Shown one piece after another: positions 5,734 to 12,264 of a stretch of DNA of 13,789 nt. The translations under genes and the position numbers were made by a program. Within the stretch, counting starts at the first letter, position 1. Each line of letters begins with the position of its first letter. Where the stretch lies: positions 1 to 13,789 of the forward strand of contig JAAYZQ010000400.1 of assembly GCA_012514775.1 (NCBI GenBank), given 5' to 3'. The notes beneath the pieces were generated by a model that made no database searches, was not told where the DNA came from, and was given only the letters and a program-made list of their open reading frames with translations. Origin of the DNA: Anaerolineaceae bacterium (lineage in GTDB: Bacteria; Chloroflexota; Anaerolineae; JAAYZQ01).

Positions 5734-7407
5734 TCACTCTCCCATCCCTGCCGTGGCTTCCCTGTTCGGGATCTCCAGGATCACCTGGCTGCCGCGGCCC
5801 GAAGTCGATTCGATGTGCAGCGTGCCCCCGACGCTCGTCGCCCGTTCCCGCATCCCGATGAGCCCGAAATGGTCCGCCGGCGGCGACAGCATGACCTGCT
5901 CCGTGTCGAACCCCTGCCCGTCGTCCCGGATCTGGATGCGGAGCCGCCGCGGGCCATAGCGCACCGTCACCTCCACCCCCCTCGCCGCCCCGTGCTGCTG
6001 GATATTGTTCAGCGCTTCCTGCACGATGCGGTAGGCCGCGATCCGCTCCTCCGGCCGCAGCCGGTAGGGCGTCCCGTACACCTGCACGCTGTGTTGCAGC
6101 CCGCTCCTGGCTGCCTGGTGGCTCAGCAGCTCCCGCAGCGCCGGCACCAGGCCCATGTGGTCCAGCGTCGCCGGCCACAGGTTATAGATCGAGGCCCGCG
6201 TCCTGTCGATGGCCTCGTTCAGCAGCTCCTTGAGAAGCTGCAACTGGTCATCCAGCCTTTCGCCTCGCCGGTAGAGCTGTGTACACGTCTCCAACTCGTA
6301 CAGCGCCCCCACGATGCGCGCGATCACCCGGTCGTGAATGTCCGCGGCGATCCTCCGGCGCTCGTCCTCCTGGATGTTGAGCGTCTGGACCAGCAGTTGT
6401 TGCAGCTCTGTCGCCTTGCGCTCGATCTCGTCCCGCGCCCCCAGCAGCGCTCTGAACAACCGCGCGTTGTCGATGGCGATGGCCGCCTGGTTCGCCAGCG
6501 AGCAGAGCACCGCCACGTCCGTCTCGCCAAAGTATCCCTCACGCTTGTTGTGCACCGCGATGGTGCCGATGGTTTTTTGCCGGATGTTCAGCGGCGCGAT
6601 CACCACCGTACCCACGTTCAGGCGCCTCGCCCGCGCCTGGTTCGCGCGGGGGTCGGTGCGGGCGTCCTGGCTGACCAGCGGCTCGCCCGTGCGGATCACC
6701 ATGCCGTTGAGGGAATCGAGGACCGATAGCCGCCCGCGGGTGAGTCCCTGCAGTCCCTGCCCCTTGCGGGCGCGTACCTGGAACCACTGATCGTCGTCCT
6801 GCAGCAGCAGTACCAAGGCATCCTGCGCGTTGAGCAGCCGCATGGCCTCGTCGATGATGAGCGACAGGATGGCGTCCAGGCTACGCTCCTCCACGAGGGC
6901 CGAGCTCACCGTCTCCAGGCTCATGGCCTCGGAGAAGCGAAAGTCCGTTTCGGCGCGCAGTTGGTCGTTTTCCAGCGCCACCGCCAGGAACGAGGCCAGC
7001 AGCTTATAGACGGCGACGTCCGCCGGGGTGAAGGAGCGTGGCCCGGCCGAGCAGCCCACCAGGCAGCCCGACAGCCCCTCGCCCTGTTGCACGGGAGCGA
7101 CCAGCCCGCAGGCCAGGCCGCAGCGGGCCAACAGGTCCAGCAGGGGCTCGAAGGGTGTATCCTGGTCGCCACAACCGAGGATCAAGGGCTCGCCACCAGG
7201 GCGGGCCAGCACCTCCAGCGTCGCATCGTCGAGGGCGACGCAACTGTCCGCCAGGGACTCGCCCATCTGGGCGCGCAGGACCAACAGGGGAGAATTCTCC
7301 GAGTTGCGGTCAATCTCGAAGAACAGGAGCTCATCCAGCTTTATGACGTGGGCGTCTGGCGCCCGCACCAGGGCCAGCGCCGTCTGCCAACCAGGCAACG
7401 TTCGCAT
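5734..7407 (-). CDS. Cytoplasmic NarL-family sensor histidine kinase with two GAF-like domains
   Basis: This 557-residue soluble kinase (numbered from ATG 7405-7407) has no membrane helix. Residues about 10-150 look like a divergent GAF domain; about 167-317 form a clear GAF (EERSLDAILSLIIDEAMRLL through ANQAAIAIDNARLF). A helical linker, EIERKATELQQLL, leads to a HisKA_3 region with phospho-acceptor H358 in ERRRIAADIHDRVIARI. The HATPase has the N-box EALNNIQQHG (about 464-473), DDGQGFD (about 495-501) and HFGLIGMRERA. The usual HDxxxQ phosphatase glutamine is replaced (HDRVIA), which may mean weak phosphatase activity. The start was chosen because the promoter (7448-7476) excludes the ATGs at 7447 and 7491, and GAGG lies 6 nt before 7407; an ATG at 7431 is possible. 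The sensed signal, perhaps a small ligand or redox state, is unknown. Confidence 0.9.
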   Translation of the reverse strand: MRTLPGWQTALALVRAPDAHVIKLDELLFFEIDRNSENSPLLVLRAQMGESLADSCVALDDATLEVLARPGGEPLILGCGDQDTPFEPLLDLLARCGLACGLVAPVQQGEGLSGCLVGCSAGPRSFTPADVAVYKLLASFLAVALENDQLRAETDFRFSEAMSLETVSSALVEERSLDAILSLIIDEAMRLLNAQDALVLLLQDDDQWFQVRARKGQGLQGLTRGRLSVLDSLNGMVIRTGEPLVSQDARTDPRANQARARRLNVGTVVIAPLNIRQKTIGTIAVHNKREGYFGETDVAVLCSLANQAAIAIDNARLFRALLGARDEIERKATELQQLLVQTLNIQEDERRRIAADIHDRVIARIVGALYELETCTQLYRRGERLDDQLQLLKELLNEAIDRTRASIYNLWPATLDHMGLVPALRELLSHQAARSGLQHSVQVYGTPYRLRPEERIAAYRIVQEALNNIQQHGAARGVEVTVRYGPRRLRIQIRDDGQGFDTEQVMLSPPADHFGLIGMRERATSVGGTLHIESTSGRGSQVILEIPNREATAGMGE

Positions 7408-7413
7408 GTTCAG

Positions 7414-7417
7414 CCTC
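7414..7417 (-). promoter_or_regulatory. Ribosome binding site deciding the kinase start
   Basis: GAGG on the minus strand lies 6 nt before ATG 7405-7407. The alternative ATG at 7429-7431 has no purine-rich site in front of it, and the ATGs further upstream lie in or before the promoter. Confidence 0.6.
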
Positions 7418-7447
7418 GTCGCTGCGCTCATGCAGTGCAGCCGGGGC

Positions 7448-7476
7448 ATTATACCGGGCATTCCCGGATTTCGCAA
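7448..7476 (-). promoter_or_regulatory. Sigma70-type promoter of the kinase-regulator operon, with a dyad in its spacer
   Basis: TTGCGA (7471-7476) and TATAAT (7448-7453) are separated by exactly 17 bp on the minus strand, in the gap between the sirtuin stop (7498) and the kinase start. The spacer contains CCGGG-N4-CCCGG (7454-7467), a possible binding site next to the -10 box. The expected start near 7441 leaves a leader of about 34 nt. Confidence 0.7.
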
Positions 7477-7497
7477 ATGGGCAGGACGCAAGGAGAC

Positions 7498-8262
7498 CTA
7501 GGCGGAAAGGCCGTGGGCAGCCCACCAGCGGGGCAGGGCCTGGGCAGCCGGCTCCCGCAGCACCTCGCCCGCCAGGTGCGAAAGGGGCGTGGCCTGGGGG
7601 TTGATCTCGACCAGGTGGGCGCCGTTGTCCAGGGCCAGGAGCGGCAGCGAGGCCGCCGGCTGCACCAGGGCCGAGGTGCCCACCACGAGCATCAGCTCGC
7701 AGCGCCGCGAGGCGTCCATGGCTTCGGCGAGCACGCCGCCAGGCAGCGCCTCGCCGAACCAGACGACGTCGGGCCGGGCCAGGGCGCCGCACGCCGGGCA
7801 GCGGGGCGGGATCTCGGGCAACGGGTCGCGCCGGTCCTCCCAGGGCGGCCGGCACTCTCGCGTGCAGCGCAGCCGCCAGATGTTGCCGTGCAGCTCCAGC
7901 ACGCGCCGGCTACCCGCCAGCCGGTGCAGGCCGTCCACGTTCTGGGTGACGAGGACGAAATCGTCCAGCGCCTGCTCCATTTCGGCCAGGGCTACGTGGG
8001 CGGCGTTGGGCCGGCAGGCCCCCACGAGGCCGCGCCGCCAGCCGTACCACTGCCACACCAGTTCCGGGTCGCGACGAAAGGCCTGGGGGGTGGCCAGGTC
8101 CTCGGCGCGGTAGCTGCGCCACAGCCCGCCCTGGCCCCGAAAGGTGGGCACGCCGCTCTCGGCCGAGACGCCCGCGCCCGTCAGGACTGCGACGGGCGTG
8201 GCGCGGCGCAGGATCGGGCGTCGCCCGCTCTGCGGGTCGTGTTCCTTCTGTCCGTGCATCAT
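7498..8262 (-). CDS. cobB: Sir2-family NAD+-dependent protein deacylase (CobB/SIRT5-like, class III)
   Basis: This NAD+-dependent lysine deacylase removes acyl groups from protein lysines, yielding nicotinamide and O-acyl-ADP-ribose. Numbering is for the 254-residue form. NAD-site GAGVSAESGVPTFRG (about 29-43), TQNVDGLH (about 106-113), catalytic H125 in LELHGN, a zinc site with cysteines 133, 137, 155 and 158, VWFGEALP, and GTSALVQPAA (about 195-204) are all present. WQWYGWRRG supplies the Y-x-x-R pair (Y73, R76) that binds acidic acyl groups, so desuccinylase/demalonylase as well as deacetylase activity is likely. The start is set by the promoter at 8282-8310: ATGs at 8310 and 8283 lie in its -35 and -10 boxes. 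Of the adjacent ATGs at 8262 and 8259, both have a GAGG at suitable spacing. The gene appears to be monocistronic. Confidence 0.92.
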   Translation of the reverse strand: MMHGQKEHDPQSGRRPILRRATPVAVLTGAGVSAESGVPTFRGQGGLWRSYRAEDLATPQAFRRDPELVWQWYGWRRGLVGACRPNAAHVALAEMEQALDDFVLVTQNVDGLHRLAGSRRVLELHGNIWRLRCTRECRPPWEDRRDPLPEIPPRCPACGALARPDVVWFGEALPGGVLAEAMDASRRCELMLVVGTSALVQPAASLPLLALDNGAHLVEINPQATPLSHLAGEVLREPAAQALPRWWAAHGLSA

Positions 8263-8265
8263 CTT

Positions 8266-8274
8266 CCTCGCCTC
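8266..8274 (-). promoter_or_regulatory. Ribosome binding site deciding the sirtuin start
   Basis: The minus strand reads GAGGCGAGG. One GAGG is 8 nt from ATG 8262 and the other 6 nt from ATG 8259. Both fit inside the short leader left by the promoter at 8282-8310. Confidence 0.65.
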
Positions 8275-8281
8275 TGCAGAC

Positions 8282-8310
8282 ATTATAGCCCAAAGGGCGC
8301 CGGGGGCCAA
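8282..8310 (-). promoter_or_regulatory. Sigma70-type promoter of the sirtuin gene
   Basis: TTGGCC (8305-8310) and TATAAT (8282-8287) have 17-bp spacing on the minus strand. Immediately upstream of the -10 box, in the spacer, is the palindrome GCCC-AAA-GGGC (8288-8298). The expected start near 8275 leaves only about 13-16 nt before the adjacent ATG codons. Confidence 0.68.
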
Positions 8311-8318
8311 GCCCGCGG

Positions 8319-8346
8319 GCCGCCCTTGCCGTACAACAAGGGCGGC
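8319..8346 (-). other. Second hairpin sharing an arm with the terminator
   Basis: The 10-bp arms GCCGCCCTTG / CAAGGGCGGC (8319-8328 and 8337-8346) have an 8-nt loop. The right arm overlaps the left arm of the 8340-8379 hairpin, so the two structures cannot form together. It lies between the terminator and the sirtuin promoter. Confidence 0.5.
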
Positions 8347-8379
8347 TGTCGTCCTGGGTCCCCAGGATGACAGCCGCCC
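8340..8379 (-). terminator. Long-stem hairpin terminating the GldA-GldFG-DUF4340 operon
   Basis: The 19-nt arms at 8340-8358 and 8361-8379 are complementary throughout except for one G-U type pair. The structure begins 24 bp after the DUF4340 stop. On the minus strand it is followed by TTGTTGT, an imperfect uridine tract. Position, stem length and tail fit a Rho-independent terminator for minus-strand transcription. The plus-strand side has no T-run. Confidence 0.7.
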
Positions 8380-8402
8380 ATGAACGCGGCAAACGCCGGG
8401 GC

Positions 8403-9389
8403 CTATGGGCTCGGCGTGCCCTCGGCTTCGGGGGTTTCGGACAGCGGCGTGGGCGTCGCTGCCAGGAATCCTTCCCGGGTGCGGGTCACCAGGTCGCTCA
8501 CCGTAAACTCGGAGACACGCACATAGTAGGGCGATTCCGACGACTTGACGACATAGCTGCTATCGCCCGCGTCCTGGGCCCCCACGGTCAGCGTGTAGCT
8601 CTTGGGCTCGTCGCCTCCCGTCTCCAGGGTCACCACGGCCGACGGCTCGTCCATGCCATAGTCCGCCTGCTCTTCCCGGCCGAGGGGCCGCAGGAGCGAG
8701 ACCGACGTGGAGCGGGTCAGGATGGTCCGGAAGTTGTTGGCGTCGAAACTCTCGTCGCCCTCCAGGCCGTCCATGACCCACTCCTCACCCTCCCTGGCAA
8801 AGCGGAAGGTGCCGTTGGCGTTCTTCAGGGTCAGGGCGATCACGTCGTCGGAGGGCACCGAGAAATAGGTGCGCTCCACCCAGTCCGTGGCCGCCACTCC
8901 CGCATCCTGGGCGGTCAGGGCCGAGGTCAGGAAGACGTCGTCCTGCCCTTCGGCGCGCACGTGGACGGCGCCATAGCTCGGCGCGCTGCCCACGTAGAGC
9001 ACGTGCCGGGTGCCATCGGCCAGCTCGAGCTCCAGGCGCCGGTTGAACTCGTCGCCGGCGACCTGCAGGCGGGCGTGGCTGCCGCCGGTCTGGGTCACCC
9101 GGCGCTCCGCCTTCAGTCCGGCGACGGCCTCGAGCAGCGAGGTCACGTTTTCCTCGATGGCCGGATATTCGCCCGCCTCGGGCAGCACCCAGCGTCCGTC
9201 GGCGCGGGCCAGTTTCACGCTCTTGCCATCGTCCCCGGTGACCGTCAGGGCCACCACCTGGTCGGGCTCGAGGCCGGGAATGAGAGGCTCGCCCGCCTCT
9301 CCGCCGGCCGTCCGCGGCCAGAAGACGACGGCGGCCAGGATCAGTTGGACGACAAGCAGGCCGGCAAGCAACTGATTGAGTCTAGTCAT
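8403..9389 (-). CDS. DUF4340 domain membrane-anchored protein
   Basis: This 328-residue protein is encoded next to the Gld-type ABC genes. DUF4340 proteins regularly accompany GldF/GldG-like permeases, and their biochemical role is not established. The N-terminus (MTRLNQLLAGLLVVQLILAAVVFW) is a single membrane anchor or uncleaved signal, followed by repeated beta-rich units: VVALTVTGDDGKSVKLARADGRWVLPEAG, DVIALTLKNANGTFRFAREGEEWVMDG and a third, weaker one. These are the [x]LxxxGxxWxL-type repeats usual in the family. The bulk is predicted to lie outside the membrane. The C-terminus is a Thr/Pro/Glu-rich low-complexity tail (TPTPLSETPEAEGTPSP). The start overlaps the 3' end of the permease fusion gene by 8 bp, so it is almost certainly in the same operon. 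The family call is good; the function is unknown. Confidence 0.85.
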   Translation of the reverse strand: MTRLNQLLAGLLVVQLILAAVVFWPRTAGGEAGEPLIPGLEPDQVVALTVTGDDGKSVKLARADGRWVLPEAGEYPAIEENVTSLLEAVAGLKAERRVTQTGGSHARLQVAGDEFNRRLELELADGTRHVLYVGSAPSYGAVHVRAEGQDDVFLTSALTAQDAGVAATDWVERTYFSVPSDDVIALTLKNANGTFRFAREGEEWVMDGLEGDESFDANNFRTILTRSTSVSLLRPLGREEQADYGMDEPSAVVTLETGGDEPKSYTLTVGAQDAGDSSYVVKSSESPYYVRVSEFTVSDLVTRTREGFLAATPTPLSETPEAEGTPSP

Positions 9390-12264
9390 GGGAACCTCCC
9401 GGCGCGTCCTCCTCGTCTACCAGCGCCATGGGCTCTTCGCCGCGCCGCCTGGTGAACGACACGACGCCGACGACGATCAGGGAGACGAGCATCAGGGCAT
9501 AGTTGGCCACCTCCCAGACCGACGCCTGCGACGGATTTATCTCGTTCAGGAGGCGGGCATAGGAGCCCCGCGAGCGAATGCCGAGCAGATCCTCGTCCTC
9601 GGCGGCCCAGTCCACGGCATTCTGCACGAGCTGCAGGTTTTGCAGGTACCGGTCGGCCGACAGGCTCTGGGAGAGCTGCAGGACGGCGTCGTCGATAAAC
9701 TCGACGCTGCCCAGGACCACCAGCCGGGCCGTGTCGGGCGAAGTCTCGACCATGCCCTGGGGGCCCTCCACGGTGCCGGTGACCGGCGCCGACGCCTCAA
9801 AGGGCGAGCCCTCGTCGCGGAAGTGGCTCTCGAAGGTGCCGCGGATAGAGACGGCGAGGGGGCGGGACTTTTGCTCGCCCTCGACGGGAAAGCCATACTC
9901 CGGAAAAATCTCGGGCTGGGGCAGCACTTCTACGTTGTTGCTCACCCACGAGTCGGGCGACGACTCTAGCAGGATCTCGACCTCGCGGCCCTCGTTCCTG
10001 GCCTCGTCGATGACCAGGGGCGACGCCCACTGCATGGTGACCGCGGACAGGTTGGAGACGATGGGGCTGTCTTCACTCATGCGATCCGGCCGGACGTCCA
10101 CAAAGAAGGGATAGGCCAATTCCTGGATCTCGATGACCTGCATGCCGCCCACGGTGCGCTGCACCTGCGTCGGCAACGGCTCGTTCCGCGGGTCGAGGAC
10201 CATGGCGTCTTCTACCGTGACGCCATAGCCGGCCAGCATGTCCGACAGGTTCTCGGGCAGCCGCTCGACGGTCAGGCCGGCAAGCTGCATCTGCGATAGC
10301 GCATAGTTGCCCGCGGCCACGACCACCGCGCCGCCGCGCATCAGGAACTGGTCGATGGCAAAACGCTCCTCATCGGTCATGTTCTGCGGGGCGATAACCA
10401 GCAACACGTCCACGTCACCCGGCACGCGCCCCGTTTTCAGATCGACCGGCACGACGCTGTACTCCTGGCGCAGTTGCTCCTGGATCGTGTTCCAGCTCGA
10501 CAGGGGATTGACCGTCCCCCCGAAAGGGCTCTGCTGGGGCTGGAGCGCGGGCACCCACACCCCCACGGTCTTCAGGAAGCCTGGGGCGGCCCGCTTCAGG
10601 CTGGCCTCGATCTCGCTGCGGATGTCGGCCTCCACCAGGCCGCCGGTCAGGTAGAGCAACTGGGTCTCCTCGCCCACCTCCAGGAGAAGATGAAGGTAGT
10701 AGCTCTCCCGGGAAAAGAGGGAGGTCGAGATGGGATAGAGCCCGTAGTTGTTCATCAGCGTCTGGCGGCTCAGGGGGCTGTTGGCAGCGTCGGGGTCGAT
10801 GACCTCGTAGACAAACTTGCCGCCCGACTCTTGCTCCATCTCCCCCGCCACCCTGGCCACCAGGTCGGGCACCTCGGCCAGCTCCTCGGGCAGCGAGTTG
10901 GGCGTGATGAGGGCCGTGAGGCGCACTGTGTCCTCGAGGCTGGCAAAGAGGGCGTCCAGGCTCTGGAAGCCATAGACCACCCGCTTGATGGAGCGGGTCA
11001 GGTCGTACTCCAGGTTTCGCAGGCGCACGTCGGGCGTGCCGCTGGCCCGGGCTTGCACCTCGATGAGGTCGTCAAAGCCCAGGGTGACGTGCTGGTCGCC
11101 GTAGCGGACCAGGATGTCAAAGTAGGAGTTGATGATGGACGCCTCGTAGCGGTCCGAGATGCGGAAGGGGCTGGGCCGGATGCCATACACCTGGTTCGCC
11201 TCCGCCTCCAACTCCTCGTCGTCGCTGGGGTCGACGATCTCGACCTCCACCTTGCCGCCCGAAACGACCTCGTACTCGCGCAGCATGTCGCGGATGCCGG
11301 GCACCAGGGGGGCCAGGAGCGGGTGCGTCCGCTCGCTAAAGTAGCCGCGGATAAGGAGGGGCTCGTCCAGGTTCCTGATGAGGTCCCTGGTAACCGGCGA
11401 GAGGCTGTATTCCCGGCCGGCGGTGAGGTCGGCCCGCAGCGTGCCCAGGGGGAACAGCCAGGCGTTGACCAGCGCCAGGTTGGCGACGATAAGGACCACC
11501 GTCAGGACGAAACGCCGCCGGTACGGGGCCGTGTGCGGCCCGGGGCTCCACCGCTTGGAGTCCAGCGAGAGCACGTTAAGCGCCGAGAAGATGCCCGTCA
11601 GCGACAGGTAATAGATCAGGTCCCGGAGGTCGATGACGCCCCGCTCGATGCTTTCGAAACGGCTGCCCGTGCCGATCCCGCGCAGGATCTCGCCCAGGGT
11701 GTCGCCCACCAGGCCGGTCACGCCGTTGGTGCCCACCAGGTAAAAGAGGCCGCCCAGGAGCGAGGTGAGGATGAGGGACACGATCTGGTTGTCGGTGCGC
11801 GACGAGACCAGGAGGCCGATGGCCGTGTAGGCCGCGGCCAGGAGCAGGGCCGCCAGGTAGCCGCCCGCCACCGGTCCCCAGTCCAGGGGGCCAAGGAGCG
11901 AGACGGTGATGGGCAAGAACAGCGTCAGGGCCAGGGCCAGGGCGACCAGGGCCATGACGGCCAGAAACTTGGCGAACACCAGCTCGGCCGGGCGCACGGG
12001 CAAGGTCAGCAGCACCTCCAGGGTGCCGGCCCGCTGCTCCTCGCTCCACTGGCGCATGGTGAGGGCCGCCACCAGGAAGAGAATGAGGACCGGCATCCAG
12101 GCGAACAGCGGCCGGACGTCGGCCAGATTGCGGGCGAAAAAGCCCTCTACCCAGAAGAAAGCAAAGAGGGTGACCGCCAGAAAAGCCCCCAGGAAGATCA
12201 GGGCCAGGGGCGAGCCAAAATACGTCCGCAGTTCTTTGCGTGCCAGGGCCAGACTTTGCTTCAT
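9382..12264 (-). CDS. GldF-GldG fusion: ABC-2-type permease joined to an extracytoplasmic GldG-like domain
   Basis: This 960-residue integral membrane protein forms the transmembrane part of an ABC export-type complex with the ATPase encoded upstream. Residues 1-235 are a GldF-like ABC-2 permease with about six helices (near 21-38, 56-70, 99-123, 133-153, 161-177, 213-232). The family segment RQWSEEQRAGTLEVLLTLPVRPAELVFAKF lies at about 71-100. A seventh helix near 251-270 begins the GldG part, which has the hallmark LTAGREYSLSPVTRDLI (280-296) and RGYFSERTHP. A long soluble region with DVDVLLVIAPQNMTDEERFAIDQFLMRGGAVVV follows, then a final helix near 918-937 and an acidic tail. In Flavobacterium GldF and GldG are separate proteins; here they are one chain. 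The start overlaps the ATPase stop by 4 bp (ATGA). The transported substrate is unknown and gliding is not implied. Confidence 0.88.
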   Translation of the reverse strand: MKQSLALARKELRTYFGSPLALIFLGAFLAVTLFAFFWVEGFFARNLADVRPLFAWMPVLILFLVAALTMRQWSEEQRAGTLEVLLTLPVRPAELVFAKFLAVMALVALALALTLFLPITVSLLGPLDWGPVAGGYLAALLLAAAYTAIGLLVSSRTDNQIVSLILTSLLGGLFYLVGTNGVTGLVGDTLGEILRGIGTGSRFESIERGVIDLRDLIYYLSLTGIFSALNVLSLDSKRWSPGPHTAPYRRRFVLTVVLIVANLALVNAWLFPLGTLRADLTAGREYSLSPVTRDLIRNLDEPLLIRGYFSERTHPLLAPLVPGIRDMLREYEVVSGGKVEVEIVDPSDDEELEAEANQVYGIRPSPFRISDRYEASIINSYFDILVRYGDQHVTLGFDDLIEVQARASGTPDVRLRNLEYDLTRSIKRVVYGFQSLDALFASLEDTVRLTALITPNSLPEELAEVPDLVARVAGEMEQESGGKFVYEVIDPDAANSPLSRQTLMNNYGLYPISTSLFSRESYYLHLLLEVGEETQLLYLTGGLVEADIRSEIEASLKRAAPGFLKTVGVWVPALQPQQSPFGGTVNPLSSWNTIQEQLRQEYSVVPVDLKTGRVPGDVDVLLVIAPQNMTDEERFAIDQFLMRGGAVVVAAGNYALSQMQLAGLTVERLPENLSDMLAGYGVTVEDAMVLDPRNEPLPTQVQRTVGGMQVIEIQELAYPFFVDVRPDRMSEDSPIVSNLSAVTMQWASPLVIDEARNEGREVEILLESSPDSWVSNNVEVLPQPEIFPEYGFPVEGEQKSRPLAVSIRGTFESHFRDEGSPFEASAPVTGTVEGPQGMVETSPDTARLVVLGSVEFIDDAVLQLSQSLSADRYLQNLQLVQNAVDWAAEDEDLLGIRSRGSYARLLNEINPSQASVWEVANYALMLVSLIVVGVVSFTRRRGEEPMALVDEEDAPGGSHD

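Noticed and set aside
7408..7491. Longer kinase starts at 7491, 7449 or 7431
   Set aside because: The first two lie before or within the promoter; 7431 has no ribosome binding site, whereas 7407 has GAGG at 6 nt.
8263..8310. Longer sirtuin start at 8310 or 8283
   Set aside because: These ATG codons lie in the -35 and -10 boxes of the TTGGCC-N17-TATAAT promoter, and the added residues do not belong to the Sir2 fold.
9382..12264. A role in gliding motility inferred from the Gld names
   Set aside because: GldA/F/G-like genes are common outside gliding bacteria, and no other gld or spr gene is in the window.
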